Assembly: GCF_022836935.1 (NCBI RefSeq)
Contig: NZ_CP083239.1
Coordinates: forward strand, 1-64,000
Source of the DNA: Ancylobacter polymorphus
GTDB taxonomy: Bacteria; Pseudomonadota; Alphaproteobacteria; Rhizobiales; Xanthobacteraceae
DNA: 64,000 nt
Direction: 5' to 3'
Made by a program: the position numbers and the translations under genes. Under the pieces are notes generated by a model. It saw nothing but the letters and a program-made list of their open reading frames with translations, was not told the DNA's origin and made no database searches. The stretch's first letter is position 1. Each line of letters begins with the position of its first letter. This document shows, piece after piece, positions 47,379 to 57,268 of this stretch.

Positions 47379-47461
47379 TGTCTCTCCCCGATCCGATTCT
47401 CGCCAAGGCCATGGCGGGTGCTAACATCGGGACAAAGACGCATTCACCGGGAGTAAACGCC

Positions 47462-49102
47462 ATGTCGCCGTCCGCCACCCAGCCGAGCCTCTTCGGCCCT
47501 TCGCTGCTGCATGATCCTGTCTTCAACCGCGGCAGCGCCTTCTCGGCCGAGGATCGGGCGCGGCTCGGGCTTGAGGGCTTCCTGCCGCCGGTGGCCGATA
47601 CGCTGGAGACGCAGGTGGCGCGCATTCACCTGCAGCTCTCGGCGCTCGACAATGACCTGCAGAAATATCTGCTGCTGAGCGACCTGCAGGCGCGCAACGA
47701 GACGCTGTACTACGCGGTGCTGATGTCCGATCCGGCGGTGTTCATGCCGCTGGTCTATACGCCCACCGTGGGCGAAGCCTGCCAGAAATACGACCATGTG
47801 CTGCGTGCCACGCGCGGCCTGTATCTGCCGATCACGTTCAAGGGTCGGCTGAAGGAGGTTCTGTCGCACTGGCCGCAGAAGGATGTGCGCTTCATCGTCG
47901 TCACCGATGGCGAGCGGATTCTCGGGCTCGGCGATCTCGGCGTGAACGGCATGGGCATTCCGGTCGGCAAGCTCGCGCTCTATTCCGTCTGCGCCGGCGT
48001 GCCGCCGGAAATGACGCTGCCGATCACCCTCGATGTCGGCACCAATAACGGCACGCTGCTCGACGATCCGCTCTATCTCGGCCTGCGCCAGAACCGGGTG
48101 CGCGGCGCGGAGTACGACGCCTTCATCGCCGAGTTCGTCGAGGCGGTGACCGAGCTGTTCCCGCTGTGCTGCCTGCAATGGGAAGACTTCGCCAACATCA
48201 ACGCCGTGCCGATCCTTGAGCGCTACCGCGACCAGATCTGCACCTATAATGACGACATCCAGGGCACGGCCGCCGTCGCCGTGGCGGGCATTTACGGCGC
48301 GCTCAAGCTCTCGGGCCAGAAGCTCACCGACCAGACCTTCCTGTTCCTCGGCGGCGGCTCGGCGGCCACCGGCATCGCCGAGCTGATCAGCGAAGCCATG
48401 GTGCTGGAAGGCGCGACCATCGAGGAAGCCCGCGCCCGCAACTGGCTGTTCGACGTGAACGGGCTGATGGTGAATTCGCGCAGCGACATCGCCGGCTTTC
48501 AGAAGCCCTTCGCCCATGACCACGCGCCGATCTCGAATTTCGTCGAGGCCATCGAGGCGATCCGGCCGACGGGGATCATCGGCGTCAGCACCGTGCCGAA
48601 GCTGTTCAACCAGGCGGTGATCGAGGCGATGGCGCGGATCAATGCCCGGCCGATCATCTTCCCCTACTCCAACCCGACCTCACGCTCGGAATGCACGGCG
48701 GAAGAGGCCTATAAATGGTCGAACGGCCAGGCCATCTTCGCCAGCGGCAGCCCGTTTCCGCCGCTGGAGTTCGGCGGCAAGCGTTTCGTCCCGGGCCAGG
48801 GCAACAATGTCTACATCTTCCCGGCCATGGGAATGGCGGTGCTCGCCACCCAGGCCAGCCGCGTGACCGAGGACATGTTCATCGTCGCCGCCAAGGCGGT
48901 GGCGGAACAGGTGACGCCAGAAGACCTCGCGCTCGGGCTGATCTATCCGCCGCAGCGCGACATCCGCAAAGCCTCGCTGCATGTGGCGGCGCGCATTGCC
49001 GAACTCATCTTCGACAAGGGCCTCGCCCGCGTGCCGCGCCCCGCCGATATCGAGGCCCACATCAACGAACTGGCCTATATCCCCCGCTATCCCGCGCTGT
49101 GA
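47462..49102 (+). CDS. maeA: NAD-dependent malic enzyme
   Basis: A 546-residue oxaloacetate-decarboxylating malic enzyme that turns malate into pyruvate, CO2 and NADH. The catalytic tyrosine region FMPLVYTPTVGEACQKYDHV, the metal site TYNDDIQGTAAVAVAGIYGA and the NAD fold FLFLGGGSAATGIAELISEA are present. The length is that of the eukaryote-like/SfcA group, without a phosphotransacetylase tail. ATG 47462 follows GGGAG; a longer frame upstream runs into the DUF2254 gene. NAD rather than NADP preference is inferred from the subgroup. Confidence 0.93.
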   Translation: MSPSATQPSLFGPSLLHDPVFNRGSAFSAEDRARLGLEGFLPPVADTLETQVARIHLQLSALDNDLQKYLLLSDLQARNETLYYAVLMSDPAVFMPLVYTPTVGEACQKYDHVLRATRGLYLPITFKGRLKEVLSHWPQKDVRFIVVTDGERILGLGDLGVNGMGIPVGKLALYSVCAGVPPEMTLPITLDVGTNNGTLLDDPLYLGLRQNRVRGAEYDAFIAEFVEAVTELFPLCCLQWEDFANINAVPILERYRDQICTYNDDIQGTAAVAVAGIYGALKLSGQKLTDQTFLFLGGGSAATGIAELISEAMVLEGATIEEARARNWLFDVNGLMVNSRSDIAGFQKPFAHDHAPISNFVEAIEAIRPTGIIGVSTVPKLFNQAVIEAMARINARPIIFPYSNPTSRSECTAEEAYKWSNGQAIFASGSPFPPLEFGGKRFVPGQGNNVYIFPAMGMAVLATQASRVTEDMFIVAAKAVAEQVTPEDLALGLIYPPQRDIRKASLHVAARIAELIFDKGLARVPRPADIEAHINELAYIPRYPAL

Positions 49103-49111
49103 CGGCGCGGG

Positions 49112-51193
49112 TCAGCTGCGGACCTGGCGGGTCACCGCCAGGATGGCATCGATGCCGGCACCGGCTTCGGGATAGCCGGCGTCGCGCAGCGCGGTGAAAA
49201 GGCGCCGGGCGGAGACGAAGTCGCGGAGATGGTAGTAGGACCAGGCTCGGATCGACATCAGGTCCTGCTGCTCCGGGGCGAGGTGGCTGCGCTCGTCGAG
49301 CGCCAGGATGGCCTCGACATAGCGGGCATCGCGATAGGCGGCGATCGCCCGCTGGGCGAGCAGGTCCGCGCTCAGCGTCACCGCCCGTGCCGGGGGCTGG
49401 GGCGTCTCGAGGGCGGCGACCTGGGCCTCGTTGGTCAGGCCGAGCCGCATATAGGCCAGAGACTTGCCATAGGCCGCATCTTCCGCCGTCCGGCCGGCAC
49501 CGCCGCGGACGGCGACGTCGAAGGCGTTGATCGCCTCACGGGGACGGTTAAGCTCAAGCAGGCACCAGCCGCGCGCAAGGCCCTCTTCGGGTGACACGCG
49601 GCCGGCACGAAACGCCGCATCGCCGGCGCTGGAACACGGAGCGTTGCGCGGGGCGGAAGCACCGGGGGCCGGGCCGTCGTCATATCCAGCCAGCCTTTCC
49701 GGCAGGGCTCCATTAAGCGGCAGGGGCGCGGCGACTGCGGCCGTTGGCCGGCTGACGGGCAAGGGCGTTGACGGCGAGGCCGCGGCCGGCTGCGAGGCAA
49801 CCGTCGGCGCACGGCTCGCCAGCCGGCGGCGGGCGGCCGGCGACACCAGCGCCAGAATGCGCTCGGACTTCCCCGCCCAGTTAGCGGCGATCGCGTCAAG
49901 GGTCGCGGTGTCCTTCAGCCGCTGGCTGGCAAGCGCCAGCCCATAGGCGGACACTTCATCCGCCGGCGCCCATTGCACGGCGGTACGGAACCAGGAGGCG
50001 GCGGTGCGGATCTGCCCGGTATTGTAGGCGTACCAGCCGAGCGCCTGCGCCCCGGTGGCGGATTTCGCCTCCTGCACGACCGGGGCGAACCGGGCGACGA
50101 CCGACTGGTCGAGGCGCGGCGGCGGTGCCGTGGCCAGCAGGCCCGCCATGAGGTCGATATAGGCCTTGCGGTTGCTCGCCCCGGCATCGCGCCACTGATA
50201 GGCGATCGGCTCCGCCTCCTGGGCGCGGCCGGTGGCGGCGAGCGCCAGCACATAGCCCTCGGCCGCCGAGGCCCCGCCCTGCCGGTCCAGCGCCAGCTTG
50301 AACCAGTCGACCGCCCGCGCCGCGTCGCCGCGGCGGAAGGCGTACCAGCCGAGCACCAGCGCATCGTCGGCGACCGTTCCATTGCGGGCCAGTTGCTCCA
50401 GCGCCGCGATGTCGTCAGACGAGACCGAAACCGACGTATCCTGCGCGGCGCGGCCGACACGCATGCGCAGGAGGTCTTCGCGCAGGCCGGCGAATTCGGG
50501 CGTATTGTCCGGATTGGCGCGGGCGAGCACCGCGTCGAGATCGGGACCGTCGAGCAGTTGCAGCGCCTTTTGCGCCGTGGCGACGCGCTCCTGCGGATTG
50601 GGGCAGGAGGTCAGGATGTAGATGAACAGATCCTTGGCGCGCTGGGGCGCCCCGGTCCGCACGAAGGCTTCCGCCACGCGCCAGAGCACGTCCATATTGG
50701 CGCAGACGAGCATGCCGGGCGTGTCGGTGGCGATGCGCAGGACGGAAGCCCATTGCTTGGCCTCCGAGGCATTGACCAGCCGGCGGGCGGCCTCGCCCTC
50801 GGCGAGCCGCGCCATCAGATCGGCCGGCGGCTGCCAGCCCGGCTCCGACGCCTGACGCTGGGCGATGGCGGCCCGGATGTCGGAGAACTTCCCTTCGGCG
50901 AACAGCGCCCACAAGCGCGGAATGTCGGGGTCCTGGTCCGGCGTCGGGGAGAACAGGTCCTTGGGCGGCTGCCAGTTCGGATAAAGCGCCCGCAGCCGTG
51001 CGATTTCGGCGTCCAATCGCTGCTTGTCGCCTTGGGCGGCGAAAAAGCGCAGCGCCGATTCATCGACTTTCGGCGTCGCGGCGGCTCCGGCAGGAGCGGC
51101 GCCACTGTCAGAGGGCGAGGCGAGTTGCTGGCCGATGGCCGGGACGGCGGCCGCCCCGACCAGGATCAGCAAAAGCACCCTCAGCGAAGACAT
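49112..51193 (-). CDS. TPR-repeat protein of the cellulose operon
   Basis: A 693-residue exported TPR protein. After a signal peptide (VLLLILVGAAAVPAIGQQ) it has many helical repeats (GWYAFRRGDAARAVDWFKLA, ALGWYAYNTGQIRTAASWF, EDAAYGKSLAYMRLGLTNEA). A Pro/Ala-rich linker covers residues about 455-520. It overlaps the end of bcsZ by 13 bases and is the last gene of bcsA-bcsB-bcsZ. It is far shorter than BcsC and has no C-terminal outer-membrane barrel, so it resembles the TPR protein of the Agrobacterium-type cellulose operons (called bcsK in reviews). It probably scaffolds periplasmic export; not proven. Confidence 0.8.
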   Translation of the reverse strand: MSSLRVLLLILVGAAAVPAIGQQLASPSDSGAAPAGAAATPKVDESALRFFAAQGDKQRLDAEIARLRALYPNWQPPKDLFSPTPDQDPDIPRLWALFAEGKFSDIRAAIAQRQASEPGWQPPADLMARLAEGEAARRLVNASEAKQWASVLRIATDTPGMLVCANMDVLWRVAEAFVRTGAPQRAKDLFIYILTSCPNPQERVATAQKALQLLDGPDLDAVLARANPDNTPEFAGLREDLLRMRVGRAAQDTSVSVSSDDIAALEQLARNGTVADDALVLGWYAFRRGDAARAVDWFKLALDRQGGASAAEGYVLALAATGRAQEAEPIAYQWRDAGASNRKAYIDLMAGLLATAPPPRLDQSVVARFAPVVQEAKSATGAQALGWYAYNTGQIRTAASWFRTAVQWAPADEVSAYGLALASQRLKDTATLDAIAANWAGKSERILALVSPAARRRLASRAPTVASQPAAASPSTPLPVSRPTAAVAAPLPLNGALPERLAGYDDGPAPGASAPRNAPCSSAGDAAFRAGRVSPEEGLARGWCLLELNRPREAINAFDVAVRGGAGRTAEDAAYGKSLAYMRLGLTNEAQVAALETPQPPARAVTLSADLLAQRAIAAYRDARYVEAILALDERSHLAPEQQDLMSIRAWSYYHLRDFVSARRLFTALRDAGYPEAGAGIDAILAVTRQVRS

Positions 51194-52260
51194 GTCGGAT
51201 ATTTCTCACTCACCAGCGACAGGCTAAGAAGATAAAGGGTCGACGGGTAGTACTGGCTCGGTTGCAGGCGCCTGAGATCGGCCGGAATCGCCGTGCCGTC
51301 GATCGCACAGGCCAGCGTCGCCGCCAGCATCCGGTAGCCGGGCTCCGACAGCCGGGCCAGGGCCTTGCCGGTCGGGATATTCACGATCGCCGGCATTCCC
51401 CCGTTCTGCACCATCCAATTGTTGAGAATGGCTTTTTGAACGTCGGAGTCGGGGATACCGGCGCGCAGAAGGTAAAGAACTATCCTTAACGAATTGTAAC
51501 CAAAGACTGGTTCGAAGCCCTCCGCCGGCGCCAGCGGGCGACCGGCCGGCGCGGAAATCCAGTCGGGCGGCAGCTTGGCCGGGCCGAGGCGGGCGAGGGA
51601 CAGCAGTTCCCGGCCGGAGGCGGCAAGGCCCGCCCAGTCGACGTCAGGCGCGAGCCGGGCAAAGACCGGAAAGGCCTCGAAGATCCAATAGGACAGGTTC
51701 AGCACCGGCCCGTCCGGCCGCTCGCCGACCGAAAAGCCGGTGACGCCCGGCAGCAGCACGAGCCGGCCCGCCTCACGCCGCACCACCTGCTGCCCGAGCG
51801 CCCGCGCGATGCGGGTCGCGCTGCTCACATAGTCCGGAACGCTCCACGCCTCCCCCGCGAGGGCAAGCGCATAGGCGATGAGAATGTCGCCGTCGCTGGC
51901 GGCATTGATATCGGTGACGTGCGGGTCCGCATCCGGGTCCCAGCGCCAGGCCGCGAGGCCGTCGTCGCGGATCAGCAGTTCGGTACGGGTAAAGGTCCAT
52001 ATCCGCTCGAACCCCGCCTTGTCGCCGGCGAGATAGGCGAGCAGCATGCCATAGCCCTGCCCTTCGGAATGGCTGATCCGGCCGTTCGCGTCGTCGATGA
52101 CCCGGCCGCTGGGATCGACGAAGCGTGCGGAATAGGCGGCCCAATCGTCGCGGGAGATCATGCCGGGCGGCTCCTTTGCGAAGGCGCCCGGCGCGACGAG
52201 AAACGCCGCCGCCATCAGCATCACGGCAACGACGCCGGCCCCCCGGCGCAGACGCACCAT
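51181..52260 (-). CDS. bcsZ: Glycoside hydrolase family 8 endoglucanase (BcsZ)
   Basis: A 359-residue periplasmic endoglucanase. Signal peptide AVMLMAAAFLVAPGAFA ends near residue 28. The catalytic acid Glu66 lies in SHSEGQGYGMLLAY, and the second acidic region is RWDPDADPHVTDINAASDGD. BcsZ trims beta-1,4-glucan during cellulose export. ATG 52260 begins the signal peptide, and the upstream frame overlaps bcsB and is not used. It follows bcsB by 11 bases and overlaps the TPR gene. Confidence 0.93.
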   Translation of the reverse strand: MVRLRRGAGVVAVMLMAAAFLVAPGAFAKEPPGMISRDDWAAYSARFVDPSGRVIDDANGRISHSEGQGYGMLLAYLAGDKAGFERIWTFTRTELLIRDDGLAAWRWDPDADPHVTDINAASDGDILIAYALALAGEAWSVPDYVSSATRIARALGQQVVRREAGRLVLLPGVTGFSVGERPDGPVLNLSYWIFEAFPVFARLAPDVDWAGLAASGRELLSLARLGPAKLPPDWISAPAGRPLAPAEGFEPVFGYNSLRIVLYLLRAGIPDSDVQKAILNNWMVQNGGMPAIVNIPTGKALARLSEPGYRMLAATLACAIDGTAIPADLRRLQPSQYYPSTLYLLSLSLVSEKYPTCLR

Positions 52261-52271
52261 CGGGCGCGCCC

Positions 52272-54872
52272 TCAGGCGCGCCGCCCCGAGCGGCGCAGCA
52301 GCAGGCTGGTGACGAAGGCGAAGGCGATACAGCATAGAACGAGAACCAGGGCGTAAGTGACAATATTGAGCGACAGCCAATTGGCCGCGATGAGCCGGAG
52401 GTTGGACGGGCCCAGCGGCTGGGTCACGATGAACCGCACGCTGCTCGGCATGCGAATGTCCATCCGGCCATTCGCGGCGTCGAACGCCAACGCCTGACCA
52501 TAGCTCTTCGCCCAGTACTCCGGCAGGGTGAACTCATTGATGCCGGCATCGAGGCTCTCCGCCGTATGCCCGGCAATGAGCGTCCAGACCGCGTCACTGG
52601 TCGGGGCGAACCCCTGCGCCACCAGGACCGAGGTGTTGTGCGGGGGATTGAACGGCTCGACATCGCCGCCACCGGGCAGGCCCAGGGAAAAGCCGAACGT
52701 GCCGGTGAGCCATTTCTGAAAGTGGAGCAACTCGGCGCTGATGTTGCTCCCTGCCGCGACCTGATCCCGCCAGCGGTCAAAGATGGCGTCGTTGCCCGAG
52801 CCGGAGCGGACACGGACGCCCTGCTCCAGCATCGACATCGGCTCCGGCGGGGCTGTATCGCCCACACCCCAGAAGAGCGGCGCCGGGCTTGATACGCCCT
52901 TTTCGCCTTCCCGATCGTTGCGCCAGCGGATCTTGCTGGCGTCCACCACACCCACCTGACGCAGCACTTCGGGTGCGATCTGATTGATCTCCCCAATGAA
53001 CAGGACCGGCCGACTGGCGAGCGATGCCGGCGGCGGCGCCGTGTCGACAGGGGCGATGTGTTGCTGAGCGAAAGACAGCCGCGCCATGATCGTCGGGGCG
53101 GCTGCGACCGTCGGCGTATCCTGGCGCATCACCACCGCAACAGGCTGCGCGGAATTGAAATAGGGGAAGCCGCCGCCGAAAAACGCCGCCAGATTGGGGC
53201 TCGTGCCGATCCTGGCGAAATCGTCCATGACGAACTCGCTGGAATCGAACACGACAAAGCGCTTGTCATGCGCCAGCGTGGCGCCGGGGCCGCAGATCTG
53301 GTCGCTATCGACGTCCAGCATCACCTCGATCCAGACCCGGTTAATCCCGGCCCGGAAATGCGTCAGCGGAACCTTGATGACCTTCCGCTCCATCAACCCG
53401 CCATGCCGATCGGTGAGCATGTAGGACGACGCCAGCGAACCATTCACATAGACGGACAGCCGGCTTCCGGGCCGCACGCTCGGCGCATAGGCCGCGTCGA
53501 GCAGAATGCGCGCCTGCCCATTGGCGGACCCGTAGAAATCGGCGGGAAGGCCGATGGGAAAGCGAAGCTGCAGCCGGCGACCGGAAAACTCCTGCGTCAT
53601 CACCCCCAATTCGGAGAAACGGACGCTGCCCGCGCCGGTGAAATAGGGCGCGTCCGGCGCGTAGCGGCTGGAAATCGGCAGCCTGTTTGGTGCGGACTGG
53701 GCGCTGCTCGACGCAAGGCGCTCGATCGCGGCATCTATGCTCCGCGCGGTCTCGCCGGCCAGCACGAGAACGTTGCCGCCCGCACGGCTATCGTTGAAGA
53801 AGCGCACCAGCGGCTGGCCGCCCATAAGCGCCGGCGGACTGGCCATCGCGGCGCGCAGGTCTTCGGCCATGCCCACGATCACGTTCAAGGTCCCCGGACC
53901 CGCCGGGCCGACATCCGGTCCCACGATCGACACGAGCGGGTGGGCGTAGCGCCCGCGCTGGGTCAGGGCCTGGGCAGCCGCGAGGAAATGCGCGCTCTGG
54001 TGGGGCTCGATCGGCCCATTATGGATGAAGCGAATATGGGTCGATCCCCTCTCATCGACCCCCACGGCGGGCAGATCATCGACCATGACGGGCGGCGTCA
54101 CGGGACCGCCTGCGAACGCCACGCCGGTCAGCGCATTGTCGAGCTCCACCCAGAGATCATAGGTGGAGTCGATGGAGCAGTCGGTGCGGTGCACCGCCAG
54201 CATGTCGATACGGATGAGATTGCCGCCCGCACGGAGCACACCGGCGGGAATGGCGGCCGTTACCTGAGACGGCCCCTGTGGCGAGGCGATGGGAATCTCC
54301 GCCACAAGCTGGCCGTTGATGGTGACCCTCAGCCGCGAGCGTTCCGGCATCACGTAGATGGCGTTGAGATAGCCGATAAGCAGCGTGGCCGGGCGCTCCA
54401 CCTCCTGCTGCGTGAACCAGGTCACCCAGCCGCGCGAAACCGACTCCCCCTCCAGCCTCAGACGGGGCACCGGGACGATGAAGCGATCGGGGGTCTTTGG
54501 ACCCGGCGCTTGGATCTTTGCCGGAGTTGCGGCCACGGGCTGACCCGGCACCATCTGGAACGGGGCCACATAGCCTGGCGCGCCCGGAGCAGGGGCGGCC
54601 TGTGGCGCCGCGTCGGCCGCGGGCGGCCTCATGCCGAAGGGAGCGCCGGTCGGCCCCATGAGGGTAGGAAGCACGAGCGGCACCGCCTCGGTGTCGTCAC
54701 CGTCCTGAATGTCGAAGGCCGGCATGTCATAGGCGGGTGCAGACGGAACGAGGCTCGGAACAGCCGCGTTCGCCGGCGTGTCGGACGGTGGCTTTGCCGC
54801 CGCGCCGACAACCGCGAGAAAGAGGGCGGTGAAGAGGACACCGCCGGTCAGGCCGATACGAAGCGCTTTCAT
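52272..54872 (-). CDS. bcsB: Cellulose synthase periplasmic subunit BcsB
   Basis: An 866-residue subunit that guides the glucan through the periplasm. It starts with a signal peptide (IGLTGGVLFTALFLAVVGA), contains repeated jelly-roll and flavodoxin-like modules (VTINGQLVAEIPIASPQG and YVNGSLASSYMLTDRHGG are typical) and ends with one membrane anchor (IVTYALVLVLCCIAFAFVTS). A proline-rich N-terminal segment covers residues about 30-120. Its ATG at 54872 overlaps the bcsA stop (ATGA). BcsB is required for BcsA catalysis in known systems. Confidence 0.94.
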   Translation of the reverse strand: MKALRIGLTGGVLFTALFLAVVGAAAKPPSDTPANAAVPSLVPSAPAYDMPAFDIQDGDDTEAVPLVLPTLMGPTGAPFGMRPPAADAAPQAAPAPGAPGYVAPFQMVPGQPVAATPAKIQAPGPKTPDRFIVPVPRLRLEGESVSRGWVTWFTQQEVERPATLLIGYLNAIYVMPERSRLRVTINGQLVAEIPIASPQGPSQVTAAIPAGVLRAGGNLIRIDMLAVHRTDCSIDSTYDLWVELDNALTGVAFAGGPVTPPVMVDDLPAVGVDERGSTHIRFIHNGPIEPHQSAHFLAAAQALTQRGRYAHPLVSIVGPDVGPAGPGTLNVIVGMAEDLRAAMASPPALMGGQPLVRFFNDSRAGGNVLVLAGETARSIDAAIERLASSSAQSAPNRLPISSRYAPDAPYFTGAGSVRFSELGVMTQEFSGRRLQLRFPIGLPADFYGSANGQARILLDAAYAPSVRPGSRLSVYVNGSLASSYMLTDRHGGLMERKVIKVPLTHFRAGINRVWIEVMLDVDSDQICGPGATLAHDKRFVVFDSSEFVMDDFARIGTSPNLAAFFGGGFPYFNSAQPVAVVMRQDTPTVAAAPTIMARLSFAQQHIAPVDTAPPPASLASRPVLFIGEINQIAPEVLRQVGVVDASKIRWRNDREGEKGVSSPAPLFWGVGDTAPPEPMSMLEQGVRVRSGSGNDAIFDRWRDQVAAGSNISAELLHFQKWLTGTFGFSLGLPGGGDVEPFNPPHNTSVLVAQGFAPTSDAVWTLIAGHTAESLDAGINEFTLPEYWAKSYGQALAFDAANGRMDIRMPSSVRFIVTQPLGPSNLRLIAANWLSLNIVTYALVLVLCCIAFAFVTSLLLRRSGRRA

Positions 54873-57064
54873 CGTCCCGTCGCTCCCGCGAACAGGCCGG
54901 GCGCAAGGCGGCGCGTCAGTCTTTCCAGCAATGTGACATAAGCGAGCCCACGCAGGGTCTGGTAGCCCGCGATCAGCACGAACATCACGGTGCCTCTGAG
55001 CACACCGGGATTGCGCCGCCTCCCCTCCTGGAACTTCTTCCATTCGTCGGCATCGGCGAAGATCAGATCGGCGATGAGCTGATAGTGAGCGGCGCACTTG
55101 GCGTTGAACTGGGTCCCCAGAACGATCACGCCATCATCATGGGCGATGTTGCGCACCAGCACGGGAAGCGTGTCGCTGATGCATTCGTCCGGGGGCGTCA
55201 GCCGCACCACGGCGTGCATGCCGAGCCGCGGCTGCGCGTCGGCAGGAAGCTCCGTGCGCACACGCAAGCCGCCCATGGACACGTCGTCGATGACGGCCGG
55301 CACCTCGACACCGGCGATCAGAAGGTTGCATCGCCGGCTGATCGCCATGCGCTGGCTATGCCGCTTGACCGCCTTCTCCGACACCACGCCGAGGGCGCAG
55401 CCGGAGATGATGAGATTCAAGAGGTTCCACATGCCGACGACGAGGGTGATGTCGGCGGAGTAAGGCTCGGTCGCGATCCGCCAGAACGTCACGAACACGG
55501 CGACGATCTGGACGACGAAGATGACGAAGAACGGGGTCCCGATTTCCGAGATGCGGTTCTCGTCAATGGTTTCGCCCTTCGAGGTCACCCGGAAGGTTGG
55601 CTTCTTCGGGTCGATCATGACGGAAAGAAGCGCCGGAAGAAGATAAACCGTCTGAATATATTCATAGAGCTCGGAAAACCACGGCCAGCGGTATTTCCCG
55701 AAGAGATAACTCTGGATGAAGAGATTGGTGAGAAGATACAGAGCCGTATAGGCTATGAACTCCGCGCCGGAACCATTGAAGATCTCCAGCGAGAAGAACA
55801 GGTAGCAGAAAGGCGAGATCAGGAAGATCGCGCGCGAAATGGGGAAGAACCAGAACAGGATGCTGGACATGTAGCAGATACGCTGCGCCACCGTCAGACC
55901 CGAGCGGAACAGCGGAAAGTGGAAACGAAGGATCTGGTACATTCCCTGCGCCCAGCGGGAACGCTGGCCGATGAAATTGGCAAACGTCTCCGGCTGCAGC
56001 CCGGCGATGAGCGGCGTGTCGACATACACGCTATGCCAGCCGCGCGCGTGGAGCGACAGCGCCGTCTCGCAATCCTCGGTGATGGAGGAATGGGCGAAGC
56101 CGTCCGTCTCCAGAAGCGCTTCGCGCCGGAGCACCGCCGCCGACCCGCAGAAGAAAGCGCCGCCCCAACGGTCGAGGCCGCGCTGGATGACGCCATAGAA
56201 CATCTCGTTTTCCGACGGCATGCGGCGCCATGTGCCGAGGCTGCGCTCCACCGGATCGGGATTGATGAAGAAATGCGGCGTCTGGACCAGGAACAGGCGC
56301 GGGTCCTGTTGGAAGTAGCCCACCGTCTCGCGCAGGAACGAGCGCGCCGGCGCATGATCCGCATCGAAGACGACGACGAGTTCCCCGTTCGAATGGGCGA
56401 GGCCATGGTTGAGATTGCCGGCCTTGGCGAACTCGTTGCGCGGACGGGTGAGGTAGTTCACCCCGAGTTCCTCGCAGAGCTGTGTCAGCGTCGCCCGCCG
56501 CTCCTGCGCCTCGCGCGCGGCCGCCAGATCGTGCTGTTCGCACTTCTGATCGGTTCCGCCATCGTCGAGCAGCCACACGGTGAAGCGGCCGCGGGGGTAG
56601 TCCATCGACATCGCGGCCGCCAGCGTCGTCGCCAGCAGTCCCGCATCCTCATTATAGCTCGGAACGAAGATATCGACGGTCGGCTCGCTGCCCGGCGCGA
56701 TCGCCGGCGCGACGCGCGACGGCTGGGGCGCCGACACCACGAAAAGACTGAGCGCCATGAGCGCGACGCTATACATTTCAGCGATGTAGAGCAGTACGGC
56801 GGGAATGAAATTTGCCAGTTCTTCTACCGGAGGTAGTGTTGACGTTGTCCGCCAATACACGTACCTTGATACCATCGCGACACCCAGAGCGAGTGCAACC
56901 ATGCGAGGCACACCTTCTGGCGCAAACATTCTCAAAAATACAATTAGCAGAATCACTATACAGCCGGTAACCAGCTGCGCCTGCAAGTTAACCGGCAAGG
57001 TCACTATAAATGCGACTAGGGCGATCAATATTACCCAGATACCCGTAAACCATTTTCTATTCAT
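54869..57064 (-). CDS. bcsA: Cellulose synthase catalytic subunit BcsA
   Basis: A 731-residue processive GT2 enzyme. Catalytic elements are WLLDDGGTDQ near 165, VFDADHAPARSF near 234, ITEDCETA near 329 and QRSRWAQGMYQ near 366. A PilZ domain follows (RHSQR near 567 and DVSMGGLRVRTEL near 592), the known c-di-GMP switch that opens the active site. About eight membrane helices surround the GT domain. ATG 57064 (MNRKWFTGIW) is chosen because it begins the first helix and follows GGAAA. The first 100 codons are unusually A/T-rich for this genome. Confidence 0.95.
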   Translation of the reverse strand: MNRKWFTGIWVILIALVAFIVTLPVNLQAQLVTGCIVILLIVFLRMFAPEGVPRMVALALGVAMVSRYVYWRTTSTLPPVEELANFIPAVLLYIAEMYSVALMALSLFVVSAPQPSRVAPAIAPGSEPTVDIFVPSYNEDAGLLATTLAAAMSMDYPRGRFTVWLLDDGGTDQKCEQHDLAAAREAQERRATLTQLCEELGVNYLTRPRNEFAKAGNLNHGLAHSNGELVVVFDADHAPARSFLRETVGYFQQDPRLFLVQTPHFFINPDPVERSLGTWRRMPSENEMFYGVIQRGLDRWGGAFFCGSAAVLRREALLETDGFAHSSITEDCETALSLHARGWHSVYVDTPLIAGLQPETFANFIGQRSRWAQGMYQILRFHFPLFRSGLTVAQRICYMSSILFWFFPISRAIFLISPFCYLFFSLEIFNGSGAEFIAYTALYLLTNLFIQSYLFGKYRWPWFSELYEYIQTVYLLPALLSVMIDPKKPTFRVTSKGETIDENRISEIGTPFFVIFVVQIVAVFVTFWRIATEPYSADITLVVGMWNLLNLIISGCALGVVSEKAVKRHSQRMAISRRCNLLIAGVEVPAVIDDVSMGGLRVRTELPADAQPRLGMHAVVRLTPPDECISDTLPVLVRNIAHDDGVIVLGTQFNAKCAAHYQLIADLIFADADEWKKFQEGRRRNPGVLRGTVMFVLIAGYQTLRGLAYVTLLERLTRRLAPGLFAGATGR

Positions 57065-57268
57065 AATTTCCGGCCGGTCTCCGCAGTCGCCCTTACGGCG
57101 GCTCTTACGTGGTACGTGCTCTGATCGCAAGTCGCCCGGGAACACAAGTCATGGGCGCGCGCTCACATCTGCTAACATCTTGTTCGATCTTTGACCGTTT
57201 CTGCCGCGGCGCTGGGGCGCTAGATTGCTTGGATGCGTGATTCGTTTTGCGAGATTGACAGGCCCGCC

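Noticed and set aside
53058..54941. Long open frame antisense to bcsB
   Set aside because: No domain, composition dictated by bcsB third positions; bcsB is certain.
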